This document shows, piece after piece, positions 35,901 through 50,900 of a stretch of DNA of 64,000 nt (within the stretch, counting starts at the first letter, position 1; the number at the start of each line of letters is the position of its first letter). The notes below the pieces were generated by a model. That model saw nothing but the letters and a program-made list of their open reading frames with translations. It was not told where the DNA came from and did no database searches. This stretch comes from Lichenostomus cassidix. Taxonomy: Eukaryota > Chordata > Aves > Passeriformes > Meliphagidae. The stretch spans positions 45,582,491 through 45,646,490 of the forward strand of contig CM039182.1 of the NCBI GenBank assembly GCA_008360975.2, written 5' to 3'. Both the position numbers and the translations under genes were made by a program.

Positions 35901-38900
35901 CATGTTGGTTTTCGTCCACTCATTATTTTTGCACCAGTCTTCACTGTATTCTGTTATTTAGAGTCTTGCTGTATTTAACTATGCAATAACTTGGCTTTAC
36001 TGTGCTCTTGATTCCAGTTTATGCTTTTTAGTAACCAATTAAGAAGATAAGTAGATGTTTAAAATGAACTCTTTGGAACAAGGAGAATAAACCCCAATGT
36101 GTTTCATATGACAGCTCTAGCACTCTCTCCATCTGTCCTTTTTGATGTGTGGGCTGCAGTCCATACATTTTCTGTTTTGTACAGTTAAGTGGATCATTTG
36201 TCTGTATTCTGCCCCCACCATTTCTAGGTTTGCTGTTAAGTGCTGGGACCATTTGTTCTGCCTGAGAATGTAGCTTAAATGGTGGACAAGCTTTTAATTT
36301 GTGGGTGGCTCAAAAATGATGCTTGAGTATGAAACAAACAATTTTTAGGCAGAGACTTTTTAATCTGGTCCATTTTCACAGATGATGTTAGAGAAGAGCA
36401 AGTGATGTGTTGTGGTTTCTCTCCCATACATTCCCCTTGCAGTTAAAATTAACTCCCCTGGAGTTTAACTCCCCTGGAGTTAAAATGCCATTTCCTTTTC
36501 CAGGCTGTTGCCTTTTTCTCATGCTAGTGTCTTTTAAACATTTCTTTGCTGATCATCACAGCCGTATTTGGATCTTTGCTGGACACAATGGGATAAGAAT
36601 ACAGCCCTGGCATGTCAGTGTCATGACCCTTTTTTACTAGGTAGAATCATAGAATTGTCATAGGATGGTTTGGGTTGGAAGGGACCTTAAAGATCATCTA
36701 GTTCCAACTCCCTGCCATGGGCAGGGATGCTACCCACTAGACCAGGCTAGCAAAGCCCCAAAGCCCCATCTAACATAGCCTTGAAAGCTGCCAGGGATGG
36801 GACATCCATAGTTTCATTGCTTTCCTAGCAAACATCCATGTGGTTGAATTCCCCCATTAGGATGAGAGCTTGTTAGCACGATGCTTCCTATAGCTAAAGC
36901 AAGAAAGCCTTGTCAAGAGGCTCCCCCTGATCAGGCAACTTGTAGTAGACCCCAGCCACAAGGTGACCTTTGTTGGTCCTGTTCTTGATTTTTTACCCAC
37001 AAGCTCTCAACCTGTTTGTGGCTGTTTCTCAGAGGCAGCTCTTCCCAATCTCCCCATTCCTTAACACAGGGACAACACCTGTGCCCCTTGTTGCAGACTG
37101 TCCCTTCTGAAAACACAAGAGCATACTGTTGCATGGTTTGCATATTCCACCATTGCAGACAGCCATTTTAGGATTTTGTTTAACTAAGGGGGTAGTATGT
37201 GGCAGCTAGACTTGGGAAAGAATTCTTTTTGAAATTATGTTTGGGAAAAAATACTGTAATACTTCTGTTTCTTAGGCATTAAAAGTACGGCAAGCAGACA
37301 TCACCCGAGAAACTGTACAGAAAAGTGTCTGTGTCCTCAGTCAGCTGGTAAGAATGTTTAACTCCCAAAACACTTCCAGGCAACCTTAACAATTGTTCTT
37401 CCATATTCTTGTTTGGAACACGTGGCTCCAAACATCTCTCTAGCCACTGCAGAGTAACAGAATGCTGAAGTAAAATTGAATTGGAAGGCTGTGGCATTGG
37501 AGTGAGCTGCCTTGAATTGTGGTATCTGCTTGTAACTGGAAAAGTGTCTGCCCATTGTCATGGATGAGGATATCTGTTTTCACTTTTGATCCTTCTTAAA
37601 TACTACTAACTCTATTTCATGTGTAAAAATTGAGGGTTTTGGCTGGTATAATCATAGAATGGGTAGGGTTGGAAGAGGCCTCAAAGATCCTCTAACAGAG
37701 TAGCTGGAAAGAGTGGCTACTGCCTTCAGCTGTGAGGGAGGTTTTAAGATAGCCACACATACAGCACATTCATGTTTTGAAGAGATATGTTTTATTTCTA
37801 CCTATTCAGCAAAAGCTGCTAGTCACCAGGCAGGGAACAGAAATTCTTTTTGTGCTTAAAGCTGAAGGAAGAACTATTACTGGAGCTTCATGAGCAGAGT
37901 TAAAACAGGAAAGTACTTTCCCAGAAAGATGTTCAGTGAGGGTATGGTACATGCAAATGGAAAGAAAATTATCATCATTTAAAATGAGCACAGGAGAAAG
38001 ATGCTGGGAGTTAGCCACTGAGGACTGCTCATCCATGAACTCTATGTATAATGTGTCAAGATAAGCATGGGAGATCAAAGTTCAAAATGAGTGACTAAAT
38101 AGTTTTATTCACTTGCTTTTGTGTTTGTTTTTCTTTCAAGCCTTTGTATGGGTTACTTCAGGCAAAGCTGCAACTCATCACACATGCATATTTTGAAGAA
38201 AAAGACTTCTCACAAATTTCAATTCTAAAGGTAACTTTGCAGTAATGGCCACAAAGAACAGCTTTCAGTGTATGGCCACAAACTTTGATGTTTTTATTTA
38301 GTGCTCAAATATTCTTTTTCCATAAGTCATTCAGTTATTCAGGTCCTGTAATATTTTAAAATGAACAAAATGTTCTACTCTAATGTGACAGAGTCAACTT
38401 TCTTATTTGTAATGAAATATGAGAATGAGTGTGATCATCTAGCCTGTATCTCTGTTGACTCCACTGGTAAAATTTTACTTTCTGGAGTAAGCCATTGAAA
38501 TCCTTGAATAAGTGAATTTTTTTTATTCTGGATTTTGTGTGACCATCTGCCATTAACACCTTCTGAGGCTTTTTTTTTTGCCTTCCACAGGAACTTTATG
38601 ATCATATGAATAGCTCCTTGGGCAATACTTTGTTAGAAGGGTCACAAGTTTATCTTGGTAAGTGACTTGTTTTGTACAAAGCAGCAGAGATGATGTTACA
38701 CTAAACAACACATGCCTTTCCTGAACTAATTTGTTTATGTGCATTAATAGATTAAGCACCAGAGGTCTGCATTTCTTTATTAATAGATTTGAATAAATGT
38801 AAAATGTAGTGTTGCTTTCATAATAGGGGTTAGTTGCAGGTTGAAAGCCATATTAGTACTTGACCTAACAGTCTGACTAGCAGCTGTTTATCTGCCTTTG

Positions 38901-41900
38901 GTAAACAATACCTTCTTAATTTTTAGATTGAACAATTTGATGGTGTGCAGTGCTCAAGCTTGCATCTATCTGTTTCTGGGATATCTCAGCACCCAATTCT
39001 GACTCTTCCCTGTGTTTTCTGAATGCACAGGGTAGTATTTACTTCAGTGTTTCCCTAATGCTGTGTGGCAGCCAACAGTGTGTGGAGTTAACTCAGAGCA
39101 CAGCTATTCATGTTATTATTGTTTCTGTTGTTGATTTAACTCTTGCTCCTGCTGTAAAAAAAAGAAGAATTTTGTATGAATTCTGCTATTGAAATAAGCA
39201 GGTTCACACAGAATCCATAATGGGTGTCTCCCTCAAGCTGAATAATGGCGAAAAAAGTTAGTATCCGTATCAGCTGTTGAACTGTAATAATTGCTCTCTT
39301 TTTGTTGTCTCAGGTCTATCTCCTCGGGATCTTGTTCTCCATTTCAGACACAAGGTAGGCATTCTCTACTAGATATATAAAAGACTGCACTATTTTAGTA
39401 AAATGCTATGTGGGGACAGAAAAATGAACATATCTATGACATACCTGAGCTAGGAGTAAGAAGACTATTTCCTAAGTGCTGCTGGTTAGAGCCTCCTGAT
39501 TTTGCCTTCCCATTTCACCTGCATAACTTCAGTGAAAGTAAGTTCCCAACTAAGGAGTTCTTTTAGTCTGAGGGATTCCTGGAGATTTCTAGGTTTGTGT
39601 GACATTTTTTAGTCCTGTCCCAAAGTGCAAATGCTATCTCATTTGTGATGTTGTTTCTATTTTCTGTTTCTTGTTTGATGAATATGATAAAAGAAAATTG
39701 CTGAAGTGCAGACACAACTTCGAGCATTCTTCCATGTATTTTGTAAATTTTGTACCTTCTGCCATCATAGAACCTGAGGGGACCTGGACTGCTCCTTCTT
39801 TTTCCTAAATTCTGTTGAAATTCATTGTGTGTATCCTATAGCTAAAATACAAATAGCATTTAAAATCTTTTATTACCTGAGATGCATCAAGGAAACAACT
39901 TTGAGAATCTGAATTTCATGGTGTATTTGCGCCTGCTGGGTAGATTTTTGGGGTAGAACTCATTTTCGTTTAGCTTCAGATGTCTGCCAATCACACCCCA
40001 GAAGTGTCTGTGTTTTTCCTTGAGTGTGGAGAGGCTGGACAGCTACTTCTGATCTAGCTGCCTCTTCTGTAGATGCCTAAAATTAGGTGAGGTGAATACC
40101 ATTCTTGATATTGTACTGGATTTTTTTCAGTAATTCTGTGGAGGAGCTCTTTTATGTTTATGCAGTTTACTGTTTTTTTAAATTCTGGAATTGCACAACA
40201 TGTTCTTTCTGCTAAGCTACATGTGATTCAAATTACACAGATCTTGTTTGTGGAGGTTTTGGTTGTTTGGCTTTTTATTTTGCATCTCATGCTATTTTTA
40301 AATGTTTGCTCAGGTGGAGAAAATATATTGGAACACCGGTTTTCACTGGTCAAATGTATTTGGTCATTTGACAGTTATGCAGTGACTAACATGAAACCTT
40401 GAATAAGAGATTATGCTTGCACAGTATTTTTGGTAAATGGCACTGTTTCACTCACCATGTTTTTTCTTTTTGGGTTTTTTTTTTTCAGGTCTTGATCCTT
40501 TTTAAATTGATTCTTCTAGAGAAAAAGGTAACATTTTGTAAGCTGAGGCTGGTAGTTTAAATAGAAATGCAACCGTTTAAATAGAAATGCAACTGTTAAA
40601 TTTTATTCCGATACAAACTAGAAGCATCTGAAGTCATATTAACAACTTTGTGTCAATACATATAAATTAGGTTTTTAGGCTAAAAGAAACTGCTGTGTGT
40701 TGACCTATAAATCTGCCTCCAATTCTGTTCTTGCCACACTTTCTTTCTTTAATTGCTGTCCCAGCCAGAATAAGTAAAATGTGATGATATGTGACCAGAG
40801 AAACTTAACCTGCTGTAAAATATAGGACAGGATACACATCATGCAGATGGGTACCTGTGTGGAGGAACTGGTAGGAAATGTGAGTACCTAAAAGAGCACA
40901 TTTGGCTTTACAGAGATTCAGTAAGTAGAACTTATTGTTCAGGCTTTAAATAGACAAGCCAAAGGAGACAAGTGCTAGAAATGTCCTTCAAACCTGAATT
41001 GCATGGACACCTGCAGGAGACAATGAAGGGAGCTGTATCTGTTAGGTCAGGCTGAACTCAGATTATAAATTGGTAATAACTGCTGAATTCTAGGCTGAGT
41101 GCTTGCTTTGGGCTATCTTACTCCCTCAGAAGCAATGCTGTTTTAGTAATTTAAGTGCAATATGCAAAATGTGAAGGCAAATGTGAAATTGAGGCATTTG
41201 TTTTCTTCTGTGTACATATTAATGCCCTAGAACAAGAATTTTGAGTGAAATGACTCTATCAGTTGCCAGACACATTTATGCAGGGATTTTGTTTTGGTTT
41301 AGTTTAAAAATGTTGTTTAAAATTTTGTTTCAGTTTCCCAAATGCTACTTTTTCTTCAGTGAACTTGCTGTGTTAAAACCCACCTTCTTCAGAGTGCTGA
41401 GAAGTCATGTTAGAATTTCCTGTTAGCTGCAGCTGGAAAGTCAGTGGGATTTAATCTATAAATTTTCAAAACAGTTGTGGAAGTGGGGTTTTTTTAAAAG
41501 TCTGTATCTGAGGCCTAGGTATTTTCTGTGAGGCAGTAAATACACTATTCTATTTTAAAATAGAAGTAGCAGCTTCTCTGAAGCTTTTGCACTTGTCACT
41601 TAATTCTGCAAGTCAGATATACCTTGGCAGTTCTCAGTATTTGTTGATAAGAATAAATGCAGTTTGTGCATTAAAGAGGCAAATGCTGAAGATGACTATA
41701 TTAAAGGCTATGCAAAAGGTATACTTGAAATAGTACAATTATGGTGTAGTAGGAGTCATCAGATCAGTTCAGCATTTGGACAAAGGAAATATTTCACTTA
41801 GCTACAGTTTTTTTCTGAAACTGCTCAAACCCCAAGACACAAATGTACAGGAAGAGAGGAGAGAGAGGGTTTCCCAAGTGTGTTCACATTACTCAAACAT

Positions 41901-44900
41901 ACAAAGTTGTTTTGGAGCTAACTGAAAGCTTATGTAACAAACCTGCAGGTTGCTTTGTGTCTGTTTTTCCCTAAGCTCCGACAGGAAGACAACACTTGCA
42001 ATTTCAAAAGAAAGTTTTGATTTTCTGGCACTGCCTGTTTTCTGGCAGATATTATGGTTCCAGCATAACTGTGGGAATCTGTATGTTCAAAGACCTTAAA
42101 TATAATATGCAAGAAGCCACTAGTAATGCCAATTTTCCTTGATCTGAAAAATGCCCCAGACTAATTTCCTTTAATCCGTAGCAATTTGGTTGGTGCTTTT
42201 CCACAGGCTAAAAGAATTTTTTTTAACTCTCAGCTGTTATTAGGCTGGAAGACTACTTCCAGATGGGGATCATTTGACTTTCTGCTGCCAGGACCACCCA
42301 GTTTGCTGATGTAAATGCTGTGAGCTGTGTGTAGTGGGGCTAGGAGGGGTAAGGATCTGTGCCTCCTTATAGTAGACAGAAAGATGGTGGAGGGACCTGA
42401 TGAAACAAATATAGAAAAGCATTTGCCTTAAGTAAGTGGTATACCCTAGACTGGAATAGATTTCTTTAAAACAAGGTACTTCTTTGTAGGCTTAATTATT
42501 TCTGTAGTCTTAAAAATAAGCTTGGCTAGGAATGCATGGTGTCTGAGAATCTAAACCTGTGGGAGTATCATAGGCTTTCTGTTGCAGTTCATTGCTATTA
42601 TATAATGCATTTTTCATACATACATTGTAAAGCAGCATCTTAAAAGTTAGACTTTTTCCTTCCCATTGGAGTCAGTCAAAACTCTTTCCACAAATGAGCT
42701 ATTTATTCTTCTCATCATGCTTTTTCAGTGGTTGTTGCAATTTGAATTCAACTATCTTGTACAAGTTTTCTTTTTAATGTTTAGGATAATACACACAGTC
42801 TTCTTTTAGCTGAGGTACCATTAAACATCATTTAGTCTGTGTTAAGGCTGTGTAGGTCTTTCTTTTGGTTCCATCAATTCACTAGCTTGTAGACTGGCAA
42901 ATGCTTGTGGGACATGAGTTATTATTCATCAGTCTCTTCTAAAGTGTCTTTCTTTCTTGCAGCAGAAGTCTCTTATTAAGACTAAGTCCACAAACTTGCA
43001 CTTTTAATTTAGTGATACACATATTAAACTGGACTTGTGAAGTCATAAAGTTAGATCATTCTCTATTACTTTGCATTCTGGATTCCTTGTAATGCTCATG
43101 TGTGGGGTTTATTTTTTTCTGGTATTGTGTTGATTAAGGATGTAAAAATGGCACTTTTAAACAAGTTTACTTTTGTGGGATTTTTTGGGCTTGGGTTGTT
43201 TTGGTTTTGCTTTTTTTTTTCCCCTTCCTTTTCCCCCCTTTTCCCTAAAGGCCTATTTTGAAGAAATTCCAGTAGTAATATTCAGGTCTTGCTTCTGTAT
43301 CTTCTTTCACTGCTAGCCTTTGACATCCCATTTTGAATTCCTAACTAATTTACTAATTCTAGTCTCTCTGGTTTAATTAAGGAGATTCTGTTTTCTCATG
43401 TTATGCCTTAAGTGCTTTACCAAAGTTAGTATCAGTCATGTCATCTGTTTCCAAAAAATCTTTTTTTTTTTTATATATGAATATTACTGTAACAAATGCA
43501 TGCAACATTTATCCTGTTTTTCATTTATCTACATATCCTTAATATAACTCCTTAAAAGATGTGTTTTTGCATAGGTTTGTGTCAGTGTTCTGGAATGGAG
43601 ATTATTTGGCCTCTTTGATTTATAACAGAGAATTTAATGTGCTACAAATGAGCAAGAATTTATGCAGCATGCCTGGAACAACTTTTTCCTGTCAGTCCTT
43701 TAGTAACTGGATCAATTTGGAAAAAAAAAAACTTAAAAATGGATAGAAAAATCTGAATAATGGACAAGTGTGTTACATACACATGTATATATGTGTGTGT
43801 GTATTTATATATATCATATATTACAAATATTATATAAAGATTCTATAGACATATTTAAATATTTTCTTTGAACTGTTGTAGGAAGTTTTGTTAGTAAGCA
43901 GACTTTTTAATATAACATAAAAAGCAGTACGTTGAATAGTTTGCATGTGTCATTTGTCATGCATAAGTGTAATGTTATTTTTCTCATTCTCCCCTCCCTA
44001 ATTCCCCTTTCCTCTCTTGCATTCTCTCTTCTTCCCATTGCCCTCCCTCCTACCACCAGGTGCTGTTTTATATTTCTCCTGTAAATAGATTGGTGGGAGC
44101 TCTGATGACTGTCCTGTCACTCTTCCCTGGTAAGAAGAGAAGTTTGGACTTCTTTTTATATGCTTTCTGGTGATAACTGGGACTGGTTGTGCTGTCACTT
44201 GGAAATCAGCTCATGTGATAATAAAGTTAGGTTGATAAGTTGCCTGAAAAATGGGTGACTTGTATGCATGTCCATGTACTATGTACACACCTCCAACACC
44301 TACTACTTGCACTTTATGAATTATTTCTTGTGCTTAATTGGAGCCACTGGATTTTCTGTATTGCCTGTGGGTGACATAGGTGGGGGCCCTGAATAAGCCA
44401 TACATTTGTGTTGAGTTCCTTAAAAGCCCAAAATATAAAGTTTTCCTTCTACATGTGCTCTTAAAAAGCAAACAAACCAACATAACCCCTAACCTTGCTA
44501 ATCCTTAGCTTCTAACCAGTCTTCTTAAAGCAAAATATTAGGGCAGATTCTTTAGGAAAGAAAGTGTGGGGTTTGGGTTTGGTTTTTTTTACACACCCCT
44601 CCCTCCTCAAAGTATTGTTTTAAAATACATGATTTCCTTTATGTACACAAGATCACTTTTTTTTTCTCTCTCCACAAAAGTAATTTAAAGTTTTATTGAG
44701 ATGCTGATACTTGTGTGTGCTGTTACTTTCCAGGTATGATTGAACATGGTCTCAGTGACTGCTCACAGTACAGACCCCGAAAGAGCATATCAGAGGATGC
44801 TGGTGTGCAGGAAAATACACCACGGTTAGATGACTATGTTTCTGTGTCTGCTGCTGATGCTTCAAATGCAAACTTAGGAATGGGAGAGGGAGACAGCAAG

Positions 44901-47900
44901 TTGGCAGGAAACAATTCACTGGAAGGTCAAAAAGCAAACGTGCCTTTCTCCCAGCCCGAGAAGACTTGCAATGGAGCTCAGTCCTCCAATGGTACTGTGC
45001 AGCGCTTGAAAGTTCCTTCCCGTGCTTCTCCAGCATCCTCAGAAAGTGACTGGGAGACCCTAGATCCCAGCATTTTGGAGGAGTCTAATTTGAAAGAAGG
45101 AGAACGTGAGAATCCAGCATCAGAACAGGTGGAAAATCTTAGGAGCAAAGGCATGAGCTCCGAAGGCCTTCCCATCACCGTGCAGCCCCAGGCAAACACA
45201 GGGCACACGGTGCTTGTTCAAGGACTGGTGTCTGGCTTGGAAGAGGACCAGTATGGAATGCCACTGGCTATTTTTACAAAGGTGAGCATGTTCTTTGTAG
45301 TAGCTGGTAACTCATAAACACTTCCTTTTTTTTCAGAAGTGGCTAATAATTTTGGTTACTGAGCTCCAGGTGGACAATAGGGTACTACAAAACATGTGAG
45401 TATGGTCTCTCCTGGGCAGCTGGAAAGGCTCAAGTGCACATCTGGGAAGGTTGTGCACATGCATATTTGCATTCCCTTTCATGCACATACTTAAATACTA
45501 TTTGCAGCTCTATATGCTAGTAACCTGCATAACTCTGCATTTATTAACCCCACTGTGGTTAATAAATTTTATGTACCAGAAACTTCTGTTTTCTTTTGCT
45601 GTGGAGAATTGTTGATCTAACCTATACAGGGTAAGATCAGAGTACTTCAAAAGCCTTTAGATACTTTAATCTAAACTAAGACTCTGAAAGCTCTACCTTT
45701 GCTGACACCTAAGCTTACCTTTTCCTCTTAAAATTTATATCTGTATGTGTATTTTTAAATGTATATGTGTATATATGCACAAAATGTGTATATAAATACA
45801 CATACACACACACACAAGTATAAGATAAAACGTCACCCTTCTGTCCATGATAACTCTTTCTGTTTGTCTGTGTCTTTTTCTGTGCATGGTGCTGAACTGC
45901 TGAATTTTAAGCTGGCACTGATGCCTAACTGAACTCCAGGATTCCAGAATCTCTAAGGACTCTGATAAGCATAGTCAGATAACAAGCAGTAGGTCTGTTT
46001 AGTAGGGCTGGTTAGTAGGGCTAGTTTGCCATAAAAACCAGGTAAAATGCATCCCTTTTAAAGATACTGCTATCGATAAAAGAAGTTATATAGTACATCT
46101 TACTGTTTTGTTTTTAATATAATAAACTTCTAAATTAACATTTGCCCATAGTGGAGGATAGAAGATTAAGAGTTGTTTGCTTAAGCTGTTTAGGTTCAAA
46201 GTGGTTTTTCTTCCTTTGGAGGAGTTTATTTGCATGTCCTTGCAGAATATTGTATTTTATGATTGTGTTTAAGCTTCTCACTGTAGCTTTCATTGGAAAT
46301 AGTACACTGTGTGGGCCCAAGTGAGCAGCTCAAATGTCATTGCCCTGTATTGCCTCATGTCACCATTAGATATGCTGTTTCAACAAAGATCTGCATCTGG
46401 TGTTTGTCCTTATGATCTGTCTAATGTGAACAACAGTAAGTTGTATTTGGTCTAGTTCTTTGGAAATACTAGATGGAAAGCAAGGATAAAATAATTGATA
46501 AGGGGACCTCCAAGTGCAAACTTTCGTTTGCTGCTAAGCTCTTCAAATGGAAAAGAATTTTTAGGAAGCTGACAGTTTTTCCATGCTTACCTTCTGTTCC
46601 ACAAAGGCACTTTTCACTTGAGTTCATCCAATGTAATTAAAGCAGAAAAGACTTTACATGTCTGAGTTAGCAGAAAAATCTGATTAAAAGTTACAGTTTT
46701 AATCACTTACTGGAAAGTTTACATCTCTTTTAGAGCTCTTAGCTCGCGGTTGTTTTATGCCATGCCATAGAAAGACACAAATCTGACAAATTTGAATGGG
46801 AAGAGGTTTTGCCAGGTGGCATAATACATTATCCAGGTACACCTGAGCATAAGGGAACATAGCTTGTGGTACTTGTTTCTTTAGTACCAGTTCTGTAAGG
46901 TCTAATAGTCATTGCACTTGCACTCTTAAAAAGGAATGGAACATGTTCATGGAAATAAAAGTTGTTGTAGTTACAAATGTGCGTTTGGAAACTGACACTG
47001 GATACTTTAAATAGTGAAAGATTTCCCAGACTTTGCTACTTTAGTATACAGTAATTAAGCCCTCCTTTTCCTGCTTCTTAAGCTGTATTTTTTAAAAACT
47101 TTCCATTTTAGGTTTGTGATTCCTTTCAAAGCACTGTTGTTCCTTTGACACAGGCTGTTCATTTTCAGCTGATAAGTGCTTGTCATCTGTAAGTCCATCC
47201 CTGTGTCTAATATAACAAAAGGGAGTAGTTATGCTTCTTTCTTCCATATGTTTCCAATTACCATGTACTGGGTGATAAAGTGTGTGTGCTCTTTGTTTCT
47301 GTCCAGTGTGCCATTAGCCTTACTGAATGCATTGCTTTGGGCTTTATGCTGCTGAACAGCTGGAATTAGATGTCAGGGGTATGTTGATCCTATATTTAAA
47401 ACGAAAATTACCTACATCTGCCTCTCTCATCTGCCTCAATGACTAACTCAAAGCCTTTTTTCAGAATGTTTTAGGGTTTTTTCTTTTTAATTTGAGTGTA
47501 GGATACTAGATTAATTCACAGCCCCTAAGTGGCTAAAAAACACAGTGCATTGTTTTCCATCCTGCTCCTTCTTGAAGCAGGCATGCATATGCTTATCAAA
47601 AATTGATTGCTATCTCTGGTGTCTGGAAATATCCACCCACAAAATGTGCATAGCAGCCTGTAGCTTTCCTGCATTGTGTGCCTCACAACTACGAGAAGAC
47701 ATAATGTGCACAACTGGAGAGATGAATCCTCGTCTCCAGTGACTTACTGTTTCTGAACTGATCTGAGGCCTCACTCTTGTTGCTTATTATTGGTCTTATA
47801 CTGCTTATTCTGTTGCCTTATAAACACATTTAATTCTTATCCTTTGCTCTGGATTTCAGTTTCAGTCCTGAGACTGAAAGGCAACACAATCTCTTGAAAA

Positions 47901-50900
47901 ATTTAATTCATGTGGAATCTGGTGAATTTGTTTCACAAATGTAATTTCGGCCACAGATAATTGTGGCTGAAACTGTAATAACCAAGGTTCATTCTGGGTG
48001 AAATGTGCTGGCTTTTATTAGAGAAACTTCTAAATATAGACACTTTTAAAAAATGTTATTTTTCTAAATGTCTGTGTTGCTCCAGGGGTACCTTTGTTTG
48101 CCGTACATGGCGCTGCAGCAGCATCATCTCCTGTCAGATGTGACAGTCCGTGGCTTTGTTGCAGGAGCTACCAATATCCTGTTCCGTCAGCAGAAGCACC
48201 TGAGTGATGCAATTGTGGAAGTATGGATCTTTGCATCTGAGCTGGAGGGAAAGTGGGGGGAAGCTGAAGTTCCATTTTAAACAGAGCTTTACAGTTTCAC
48301 ATGCATGCCTAAATTTTGAATTCCTTCCATATGAAATAAATTCTCAGCTGCAGAAGTTTATTAAATTTCTATGACTCGAGAGGTCAGGATTAGATAAGCT
48401 GTGCAGAACTATTTTCCATGTTTTTATATGTGTCTGATATTTGAATTTGCAGGGCACTTGTTAAATTTTATTGTGTTGGTGGTGTAATTTTGTTTTTCCT
48501 GTCATGGACTTTTTTATGGCTTTGTGATGAGGTCTTCAAAAATAAGTGCTTGCAGATGAGAATCAGATGCAGATACTGATTTGACTTCTTTCTGATTTGA
48601 TCAAGAGGGTAAAAACACAGTACCTAAAAAACCCACTGTGTCACTTCTAGCAAATAGACACAACTATGTGATCAGCATCTGGTAACCTAAGATGGTTCCA
48701 TATAGGTAATCAACTTATTAAATAGAGGAGATAATCAAAGAGTGCCATACTTCCCCTGCCAGGCATTCTGCCAAATCATGTCAAATAAACAGCTTCTACT
48801 GTGCAACAGGGAAATGATCACATTCTGTATATGTCAGAGCAGTATCTGACTTTCTGAGAACAGTTAGGTCATTGTTTCTTTGGCCATTTGCTTCTTCTTG
48901 GTATTTTGGGGGAATGAGGGTTTTGATTTAGGTAACAATACGTAGTAGTGTAAGTTTGTATAAGCAGTTTTATTCAGATAAATGTTTACCCTTGGAATTA
49001 TTTCAAACAGATAGAAGATGCTCATGTACAAATCCACGATCCAGAACTCCGTAAGATCCTGAACCCAACAACTGCTGACCTAAGATTTTCAGATTACTTG
49101 GTGAAGCATGTAACTGAGAACAGAGATGATGTGTTCCTTGATGGCACTGGATGGGAAGGAGGAGATGAATGGATCAGGGCTCAGTTCAGTGCTTATCTTC
49201 ATGCACTGCTTGCTGCTGTGCTGCAACCAGGTAGAGCAGATACTTTGTCTGGGGATGGAGATAAGGGTGGACATATCAAGTTGCTCTCAATGTGTGGTCT
49301 GTCAGTGGATCTCCCTCTGCCTAAAGTTTCATTTTAGGCTGCTTTTTCAGTTGTCTTTGGCTATCCTTGTTACTTCTTGACAAGCTTGTTATTAATCCCT
49401 AGTTCACAGCCTTTCAGACACTTTCCTATTACAATGTCTCCTTCTCCTTTATTTAATTAAGTTTTCCTCACAAGTAGAAGTACCTGAAACCTGTATATGA
49501 TGAGACTGTTACAAATCTGAGTGTCTTCTTGACTGAGACTGAAGTTAATTTTGGAAAACTGCATGGATTCAAGGAGACATGAAGTTAAGCATCTGTCTTC
49601 AGGAAGATTTACTAGACTGTTCCACCTCTTTTCCCTTCTTGCCATGGTCCTAAGTAGAGATTCACATAAGTGAAAAGTGTCATCTACAGGTTTTATAAGC
49701 TTGTGTTTCCTGGAGCTCAACATTTTTTGCTTTACCTCAAAAGGAATTCTCTATGTTCCAGCCTTTTGTGTGAATATAAATAAAAGAATCAGTGTTTTTT
49801 ATTTGTGGAAAATGTTTAGTTTGCCCTGCACTCACCCTGTTAACTTCACTCTTATAATGGTTTTTCTCTAATCACAACGATTAAATTCAGATTTTGTTTT
49901 GTGGTATTTGTGGGAAAACATGGGATTGAGAACTTGGTTTTAAAGTCTGGAAGATGCGAAGTTCCTGGTCTGACAAAATTAATATTTTAAGAGGATTACC
50001 AGATTGATATGAAATATCAGGGTTTTCTAGGAACTCATTCTACTTCTCTGGCTGGCTCTTAAGTTATTTCCTATACTCTTCAGTGTTTTAAACGGTTTGT
50101 TGTTATTATAAGTTTATTCCGCAATATTTCCTACTGCAATTTTGGAGTGAATTTGGGAATTACTAAATTTGAATGAGTAATAATAGTACAGCAAAGCCCA
50201 GTGTATCTGACCAAGACCAGTACAAATGGTGGTTTTGTTCTTGGTTGGTATGTGGCCATTCTCTTCCCTGTTACTGCCCAGAGAATAAGTCAGAAGACAT
50301 ATGTTTGGATGATTTTTTTTTTCCCAGTTGAGCTCTTAGAGCTTTATAAATGAACTAAAAATAAGAAAAATAGGTTTTAGCTTCCCCCCATCTTGTCCTG
50401 GAATTGTATATTTTTGACACTTTAAAATAAAAATAAACCATTTTTTAAGTACCCAGGTTTTAGTACTGGGGTTTTAATTGTTATTGACTTGATAGGAGCC
50501 TGGAAAAATGAAATTTTTCTTTACAAGAAAGAAATTTGTCTTGTAATTACATTTCTAATGAATTTCTGTAAATTCTGATCTTTAACTTATCAGACAATGA
50601 AAAGATTTTGTCAGACTTTGGAACAGCATTTGTAACAGCCTGGAAAAATACCCATAACTACAGAGTATGGAATAGCAACAAGCATCCAGCTCTTGCAGAG
50701 GTAAATTCTAGGTAAGGAAACTTTTAGTATTTAATTCTGGGTAATAGTTTTGTGATGAAAAATGTATCCAGAGTCAGGAGAAGTGAAACTTGTTCAAGTT
50801 GATTGTCTGGCTGTCCCCAGCTACAGAATGTAAGTCATGCCTCAGGAATTGTCCTCAGATGGTTCTGTTTTTTATTAATTGCTTTCAGGTGTACAGGGAA

